A DNA stretch of 41,338 nucleotides from Dehalococcoidales bacterium (lineage in GTDB: Bacteria > Chloroflexota > Dehalococcoidia > Dehalococcoidales > UBA2162). The notes under the pieces were generated by a model. It was not told the origin of the DNA and did not search any database. It was given only the letters and a program-made list of their open reading frames with translations. The first letter of the stretch is position 1. Each line of letters starts with the position of its first letter. A program made the position numbers and the translations under genes. This document shows, piece after piece, positions 37,338-41,338 of the stretch. Location: the NCBI GenBank assembly GCA_030690265.1, contig JAUYHA010000106.1, positions 1 to 41,338 of the forward strand. The letters are read 5' to 3'.

Positions 37338-37647
37338 AAGAAGCCTCAATATTAACGACCGCTACTTCAGTGAGCCGCTTGTTGAATTCCTTGTAATGAC
37401 GGGCCTCTTCTGAGGCAATGTGATTGTATAAATTAGCGGTTTTGTGGTCGCCGTGCTCTGCAGCGGACTTCGCCCGGAGCTGATACCACGCCGACGCAGT
37501 TAACTCCTCGCTCATGCTTTCCTGGAGGCCTTGTTCTATGCTGGCCGGCTCGTGAAACTTAAGGTGCTCTTCACGGACAACCTTGATAACTTCTTTGGCA
37601 ATTTCTTTGGCTATCCGGACCACATCTTCTTTAGTGGGAGATTCCAT
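37312..37647 (-). CDS. ferritin-like helical protein, 111 aa
   Basis: SEELTASAWYQLRAKSAAEHGDHKTANLYNHIASEEARHYKEFNKRL follows the rubrerythrin/ferritin-like pattern (E...Y-x-x-R/A...H...TA-x-LY-x-HI-x-EE-x-x-H). Small ferritin-like proteins of this kind occur in viruses and elements. An iron role is not shown; it may be structural only. It overlaps the next gene by 26 bases. Confidence 0.6.
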   Translation of the reverse strand: MESPTKEDVVRIAKEIAKEVIKVVREEHLKFHEPASIEQGLQESMSEELTASAWYQLRAKSAAEHGDHKTANLYNHIASEEARHYKEFNKRLTEVAVVNIEASYAINSRRN

Positions 37648-37659
37648 TGCATGCCTCAG

Positions 37660-38004
37660 TTACTTGTGGAGAATTTCTATGTCACCCATATCGCGGGTAC
37701 CAGTAGCGGCTTCCGGGAACGCTTCTACTATAAGCCGGTACGCTTCGGCATATTCCTCTTCAAAATAAGCATGTACCGCTTTAATTCTTTCGTCGCTACC
37801 AGCTGGAAGGGCATCAAGCGCAGGAGGCACATGACTAGTCCCTATTTTCCCATACCATTTTTCATCGACCGTAGTTATGGAGCTGTGTTTACCCGTGATA
37901 CTGGAAGGCTCCCACGCGTTGTAAACCACCAGGTTCGTGCCGATGATGTTGTACTTGTTAACTACCTTATCGCCGATATGCTTGTATTCGTTAATGTGTT
38001 CCAT
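37660..38004 (-). CDS. hypothetical protein, 114 aa
   Basis: CGGAGGCTCC precedes the ATG. Strand-rich start (NIIGTNLVVYNAWEPSS) and acidic helical end (IKAVHAYFEEEYAEAYRLIVEAF). No family is recognised. Confidence 0.6.
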   Translation of the reverse strand: MEHINEYKHIGDKVVNKYNIIGTNLVVYNAWEPSSITGKHSSITTVDEKWYGKIGTSHVPPALDALPAGSDERIKAVHAYFEEEYAEAYRLIVEAFPEAATGTRDMGDIEILHK

Positions 38005-38015
38005 GGAGCCTCCGT

Positions 38016-38678
38016 TTATTTGGTAAGGATGCCCATTTCCTCGGCGTAAGTAAGAACGCTGTCCTCAAGATATCGACCCGGCTTAAAAAACCCATCTTCA
38101 AACATCTGGCGGGCGTCTTCGTCGACCCAGGTGGCATACGAATTACCACTCTCTTTATCCTCGATGCTGATTATCAGACGGTCTCTTTCTTCCCATACAT
38201 CAACCTTTACCGTATCCCTGGTAGGGGGTTTGTTCTGGATAATCTCAGTCTTCGTGCCACAAACACATTCGCCGATGGAGCTCACTGCCATTTTAACAAT
38301 CCTCGGCATCAGTTTATCTTCAGGGGATAGAGATATCTGCGCCGTGCCTTCGTTGACTTGCTTTAATGTTCTGAGCGTATCGAGAACATCTTTACTCGTT
38401 TCCGTAGTAACCTTCTTATCGTTAACCAGTTTTTCTATCCTTTTCTCTATCTTCCCCAGGTATTCGGCTCTCATGTCTGGAGGTATGCGGTCCCATCCCG
38501 TGGTTAAAGCTTCTGATGTCGCGTAAACCCTGAACACTCCAGAGGCGACTTCTCCGCATTCCCCTGGCCCTTTAACCTCGACAACCTGAGCATATGGGGG
38601 CGGAGCATCGTACGTCTTACCAATGATACTGGCATAATTCGCACGGTTAAACTCTGAATCTACGACCCGGTAAGCCAT
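38016..38678 (-). CDS. hypothetical protein, 220 aa
   Basis: A helical middle (AEYLGKIEKRIEKLVNDKKVTTETSKDVLDTLRTLKQ), a cysteine knuckle (GECVCGTKTEI) and a beta C-terminal part (VKVDVWEERDRLIISIEDKESG). CTGGAGGAATAAG leader. Function unknown. Confidence 0.6.
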   Translation of the reverse strand: MAYRVVDSEFNRANYASIIGKTYDAPPPYAQVVEVKGPGECGEVASGVFRVYATSEALTTGWDRIPPDMRAEYLGKIEKRIEKLVNDKKVTTETSKDVLDTLRTLKQVNEGTAQISLSPEDKLMPRIVKMAVSSIGECVCGTKTEIIQNKPPTRDTVKVDVWEERDRLIISIEDKESGNSYATWVDEDARQMFEDGFFKPGRYLEDSVLTYAEEMGILTK

Positions 38679-38679
38679 C

Positions 38680-39297
38680 TTATTCCTCCAGGCGCCAAGC
38701 TCTTTCTACTTCTTTGGCTGCCTCTTCCGACGCAAGCTTCTTGGCCATCTCTAGCGTCATCATTTCCCCAGGCTGCTCTACAGGTTCCGCTATCGAACCC
38801 AGAACTCCCTTTCGGAACATCTTAAACTCGTTAGCCATCCGGGGATATTCAGACGCGTATTTGCCGGTCTGAATAGCCTCAGGAATAATCTTAGAACGGT
38901 TTGCCGGAATCCAGTTGATAATAGATTGGTAGACGGAAGCATTGCCGGGGTCTTGAGATATAAGCTCTTCAGCGGCCGCCTCGAGCATGAGAGTATGTTT
39001 GTTGCTGCCACAGTCACACGGTTTCCCTGCTATCTTCAAACCAGCTGCCAGGTCCAGCTCCATGCGGTAAAGTTCTTTGGCCAGCCGGCGCTTAAGTTCC
39101 TCTGTTGTTTCCTCGGAGGTAGGCATGGAGATGTTCGAGGTTTTGGCTCCTAGCTCGGCGGCCGGGCGGTGGATGGGAGACTCGGGAGGCTCAGGTTCCT
39201 TACGGGGAGCTGGAGGCCGGGCGATCAAAGCCCGCGCCAGGTCACTGATAATCTGGCCACCCTGCTGGAACAATTGCGCCTTGGTGTTTCCATCCAT
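38680..39297 (-). CDS. hypothetical protein, 205 aa, with CDC motif
   Basis: Start 39297 is set six bases after a -10 box. Pro-rich lead, then ELYRMELDLAAGLKIAGKPCDCGSNKHTLMLEAAAEEL, in which KPCDC-x-x-x-H may bind metal. Similar short KPCDC helices are familiar from uncharacterised phage proteins. It is the first gene of the unit. Confidence 0.6.
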   Translation of the reverse strand: MDGNTKAQLFQQGGQIISDLARALIARPPAPRKEPEPPESPIHRPAAELGAKTSNISMPTSEETTEELKRRLAKELYRMELDLAAGLKIAGKPCDCGSNKHTLMLEAAAEELISQDPGNASVYQSIINWIPANRSKIIPEAIQTGKYASEYPRMANEFKMFRKGVLGSIAEPVEQPGEMMTLEMAKKLASEEAAKEVERAWRLEE

Positions 39298-39303
39298 GCC
39301 CCT

Positions 39304-39333
39304 AGTGTAACCCCGACATAATAGTTTTGTCAA
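39304..39333 (-). promoter_or_regulatory. leaderless-type promoter for the 39297-35381 unit
   Basis: On the minus strand TTGACA (39333-39328), 18 bases, TACACT (39309-39304), and six bases later the ATG at 39297. AGGGG lies in those six bases, so a very short leader cannot be excluded. Confidence 0.6.
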
Positions 39334-39377
39334 TAACCCAGCCGTGTTTGATTCTAACTGAGGCTAACACGAGGGGC

Positions 39378-39406
39378 TTGACAAGTCTTTTAAGCCGTGT
39401 TACAGT
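39378..39406 (+). promoter_or_regulatory. sigma70-type promoter for the integrase unit
   Basis: TTGACA (39378-39383), 17 bases, TACAGT (39401-39406). The predicted start near 39413 puts the 23-bp repeat at 39420 in the transcribed leader. Confidence 0.6.
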
Positions 39407-39419
39407 TACTCTTACATCG

Positions 39420-39442
39420 TTTACTAAACCTACTAAAGTAAA
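39420..39442. promoter_or_regulatory. 23-bp inverted repeat TTTAC-N13-GTAAA, copy 11
   Basis: TTTAC 39420-39424 and GTAAA 39438-39442, followed by GAGAGAAGG and ATG 39457. It lies downstream of a convincing promoter, which shows that the repeat is not itself the promoter. Confidence 0.7.
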
Positions 39443-39456
39443 GAGAGAAGGTAAAG

Positions 39457-39621
39457 ATGGTCTGCCCCCAGTGTGGTTCCAGAGATGTTGTAGCTACCGC
39501 CGATGTTGAACACGGGATACATTTCTGTGAATGCGACCGCTGCGGGCATGGCTGGACAGAAAAGTATGACCCGGCTAGTACGCCGAAAGTAAATAAAGGG
39601 GATGAGAATAATGCCGGCTAA
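39457..39621 (+). CDS. small zinc-ribbon protein, 54 aa
   Basis: MVCPQCGSRDVVATADVEHGIHFCECDRCGHGWTEKYD is a complete zinc ribbon (CPQC, CECDRC) of the type seen at the ends of TFIIS-like and phage regulators. It overlaps the integrase start by 11 bases, so the two are coupled. It could regulate the integrase. Confidence 0.7.
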   Translation: MVCPQCGSRDVVATADVEHGIHFCECDRCGHGWTEKYDPASTPKVNKGDENNAG

Positions 39622-40351
39622 GACGAAAACACCCAAGGCAGCTACCACTAAAGAATACCTGGAGGCATCAGAGGCTTCATCGATAGAAGATGCAGCGACA
39701 AGCCTCCGTGACAAACTGCTAATCCGCATGTTTCGTAGGCTCGGTTGCCGTGTCAGTGAGGTCCTACACCTGGAGGAAAAACACATCGACTACACTATGC
39801 GCCAGGTGAAGATAGAACACGAGAAAATGCGGATAGCCCTATTTTGCCCCTATTGTCGTGCGGACGGTAACAACACCCGTCTGGGGAAAAAGGCCACCTT
39901 CTGCCCGACATGTGGCAAGACGGTTAAAGATGCCGTCAGTAAAGCCACCCTCGAGCGCAATCTTCGCAAAATACCCGTCGACAAGGATACCCTGGATTTA
40001 ATCACACTCTACATCAAAAAAGGCGGGGTAACAGAGATGTCCGGAAAACGGATGCTCTTCAACATAAGCCGGCAGCGGGCCTGGCAGATCGTCAAAACTT
40101 GCGCGGAGCGGGCGGGCTTCTTTGAACTCACAAACCCCAAGAACGATAAGCTTCACCACGTATCGCCCCATAAGTTCCGGGATTCTTTCGCCATCAATGC
40201 CATGAAGAGGAAACCCACCTTCGACGATGCCCGGCTCCTGCAAGAAATCCTGGGACATGCTAACATTAACACCACGATGAACTATCGCAAGGTGAAGGGC
40301 GCAGAAGTCCAAGAATATTACGACAGTCTAACAGATGGTGATGACAAGTAA
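39611..40351 (+). CDS. compact tyrosine recombinase with zinc-ribbon insert
   Basis: ATG 39611 fits the AAAGGGG site better than 39602. Catalytic residues are visible: Arg47 (GCRVSEVLHL), HKFRD with His187 and Arg190, His216 in ILGHANINTTMNY, and Tyr225. CPYC (79-82) and CPTC (98-101) form a zinc ribbon between the first Arg and the His-x-x-Arg. The usual N-terminal core-binding domain of about 100 residues is missing, so only the catalytic domain is present. It would integrate the element or resolve dimers. Confidence 0.88.
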   Translation: MPAKTKTPKAATTKEYLEASEASSIEDAATSLRDKLLIRMFRRLGCRVSEVLHLEEKHIDYTMRQVKIEHEKMRIALFCPYCRADGNNTRLGKKATFCPTCGKTVKDAVSKATLERNLRKIPVDKDTLDLITLYIKKGGVTEMSGKRMLFNISRQRAWQIVKTCAERAGFFELTNPKNDKLHHVSPHKFRDSFAINAMKRKPTFDDARLLQEILGHANINTTMNYRKVKGAEVQEYYDSLTDGDDK

Positions 40352-40362
40352 ATATGCCCGGG

Positions 40363-40386
40363 AAAACATTTCTTAAGAAATGTTTT
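40363..40386. repeat. 24-bp palindrome after the integrase, parS candidate or terminator
   Basis: The core AACATTTC-TTAA-GAAATGTT at 40365-40384 extends by A and T to 24 bp, followed by TTAG. It shares its arms with the site at 32171. The run of T could make it a terminator instead. Confidence 0.5.
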
Positions 40387-40404
40387 TAGTACAGGAGGTG
40401 GAAA

Positions 40405-40611
40405 ATGCCCAGCTATTGTAAACAGTGCAAGAAGAACACGGGTTTATCCTTGGCCATTTACTGCCCTGATTGCGGGACGCTTTTAATAGCAACGCCCCGG
40501 ATCGACTGCCCTGCATGTTCCTGGAACCAGTCTGGTGACCATCGCTACTGTATCCAGTGTGGAGAGGATTTAAGACCTGGGCCTAATGAAATAGAAACAC
40601 AAGGGAGCTGA
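40405..40611 (+). CDS. double zinc-ribbon protein, 68 aa
   Basis: Four CxxC knuckles in order: YCKQCKKN, YCPDCGTLL, DCPACSWN, YCIQCGEDL, making two zinc ribbons. ACAGGAGGTGGAAA leader. DZR-type proteins act as adaptors. Function unknown. Confidence 0.7.
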   Translation: MPSYCKQCKKNTGLSLAIYCPDCGTLLIATPRIDCPACSWNQSGDHRYCIQCGEDLRPGPNEIETQGS

Positions 40612-40613
40612 AC

Positions 40614-40955
40614 ATGGTAAGTAATATGCGTCTACGCCAAACTGCCGGTGGGAACAGGCATCCAATTCCGGTAAAGCAGTTTATCATCGACCGGCTTGCC
40701 CGGGTCGGAGAGGATTACTACGGCGGTCTGCACCAGGCGTATAAAGAGGCCCTCGACCAGCTCGCCCGCGACCGCCGGCGAAAGTATCTCTACCATCACC
40801 CTACGTACTTTTCATTCTTCAAGAAAGTGAAGGAGCTCATTACCGCCGGGGTCGTCGAACCGTCCGGACGCGAAGAGGAATCAGACAACCCCCAGTTCAA
40901 CAACTGGAAAACCCGGCCAATCAAGAAGTTCGTCCGCCTGGCAAGAGGACGTTAA
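40614..40955 (+). CDS. basic hypothetical protein, 113 aa
   Basis: CACAAGGGAGCTGAAC precedes the ATG. The product is basic and helical (VKQFIIDRLARVGEDYYGGLHQAYKEALDQLARDRRRKYLYHHPTYFSFFKKVKELITAGVVEPSG), like a winged helix (a helix pair, then a basic turn, then a strand). It could bind DNA near the repeats at the window end. Confidence 0.6.
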   Translation: MVSNMRLRQTAGGNRHPIPVKQFIIDRLARVGEDYYGGLHQAYKEALDQLARDRRRKYLYHHPTYFSFFKKVKELITAGVVEPSGREEESDNPQFNNWKTRPIKKFVRLARGR

Positions 40956-41040
40956 ACGACTGCCGACCCCAACATATAAATTGCCACCACTTTGGACATG
41001 ACATTTAGCTTCCGGTGACAGGAATGGACACAATGCCATT

Positions 41041-41077
41041 GCAGGATGCGCCCAGACAGGGTACGTCCTGCTTTTTT
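41041..41077 (+). terminator. Rho-independent terminator
   Basis: GCAGGA pairs with TCCTGC, extended by inner CGCCC/GGG pairing round an AGACA loop, followed by six T. It ends the integrase-zinc ribbon unit. Confidence 0.8.
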
Positions 41078-41288
41078 ATGCAGTTATGCCGCTGGACCCG
41101 ACCCGCTGAACCGGTCCGCTTTCGTTTATCCCTTTACAGCCCCTTAAATTTTTCATTACCGAACCCGGCCCGCTGCGGTCATAAATACCGGCCCGGCGAT
41201 ACCGGAACGGAGTTTTACCTGGCTACCAGAACAGTAGATAACTGCCACCCCATTTATTTTTTTATTTTTTATGGTATGAATTGACGTT

Positions 41289-41326
41289 GTTTTGAGGCTA
41301 AAATATACCCGTTTTGAGGCTAAAAT
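41289..41326 (+). repeat. two 16-bp direct repeats, 22-bp spacing (iteron-like)
   Basis: GTTTTGAGGCTAAAAT at 41289-41304 and 41311-41326. A period of 22 bases is typical of iterons bound by plasmid initiators. More copies may lie beyond the window. Related pieces (TGAGGCTAAAA) occur at 7636-7647 on the opposite strand. Confidence 0.5.
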
Positions 41327-41338
41327 TGAGAGCTTGAC

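Larger units (their letters stand above)
40956..41338. other. 383-bp non-coding region, possible origin region
   Basis: No gene with a ribosome site is seen. It contains a terminator (41041-41077), an A/T-only stretch near 41251-41272 and two iteron-like repeats at the end. AT-rich DNA next to iterons is the usual layout of a plasmid origin, but the window stops here. Confidence 0.4.

Noticed and set aside
41015-41284. An 89-codon plus-strand reading frame at the window end
   Set aside because: It runs through a Rho-independent terminator and an A/T-only tract and has no ribosome site.

Overview
The window looks like part of a bacterial extrachromosomal or integrative element, best read as a virus or phage-plasmid and not as host chromosome. 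The genes are short and tightly packed, often with ATGA or TAATG overlaps and strong GGAGG ribosome sites. No housekeeping metabolism is visible. Several near-consensus sigma70 promoters point to a bacterial host. Some of them sit 6-7 bases from an ATG, so their transcripts would be leaderless, a habit known from Chloroflexi, Actinobacteria and Deinococcus-Thermus among others. The host cannot be named from sequence alone.

Layout. (1) Bases 1-10531, plus strand: a radical SAM enzyme, small genes, a DNA-binding gene interrupted by TGA, then a PRTRC-type ubiquitin-like cassette. The cassette holds a ubiquitin-like protein C (2801), an F-position protein (3526), E2-like B (4802), JAMM protease A (about 5493), E1-like ThiF (6253) and an E-like acidic protein (7137). 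A DnaN-type sliding clamp with an acidic tail and an LPD29 protein follow. (2) Bases 10443-18186, minus strand: small zinc-finger proteins, an HNH protein, a ribbon-helix-helix protein, an HD-domain protein, a RING-like zinc finger fused to an ASCH domain, a J-domain protein, ParB and a small HTH repressor. (3) Bases 18187-18297: back-to-back promoters, one leaderless. (4) Bases 18669-35212, minus strand: a virion-like and surface module of beta-rich, Gly/Ala-rich and membrane-anchored proteins, a metallopeptidase, holin-like and lysin-like proteins, and a complete diversity-generating retroelement (reverse transcriptase, template repeat, variable C-type-lectin-like target). (5) Bases 35381-39297, minus strand: further accessory or virion proteins, including a ferritin-like one. 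(6) Bases 39378-41338, plus strand: zinc ribbons, a compact tyrosine recombinase carrying a zinc ribbon, a terminator, and 22-bp iteron-like repeats at the window end.

Two dispersed DNA motifs tie the element together. A 23-bp inverted repeat, TTTAC-N13-GTAAA, occurs eleven times, usually directly before a ribosome site, with the arm spacing never varying. A palindrome with core TTTC-N4-GAAA occurs three times, once inside parB, and is a parS candidate. The most striking systems are the ubiquitin-like cassette beside a sliding clamp and a RING-like protein, and the retroelement, in which template and variable copies differ at about 22 sites, all but one at template adenines.
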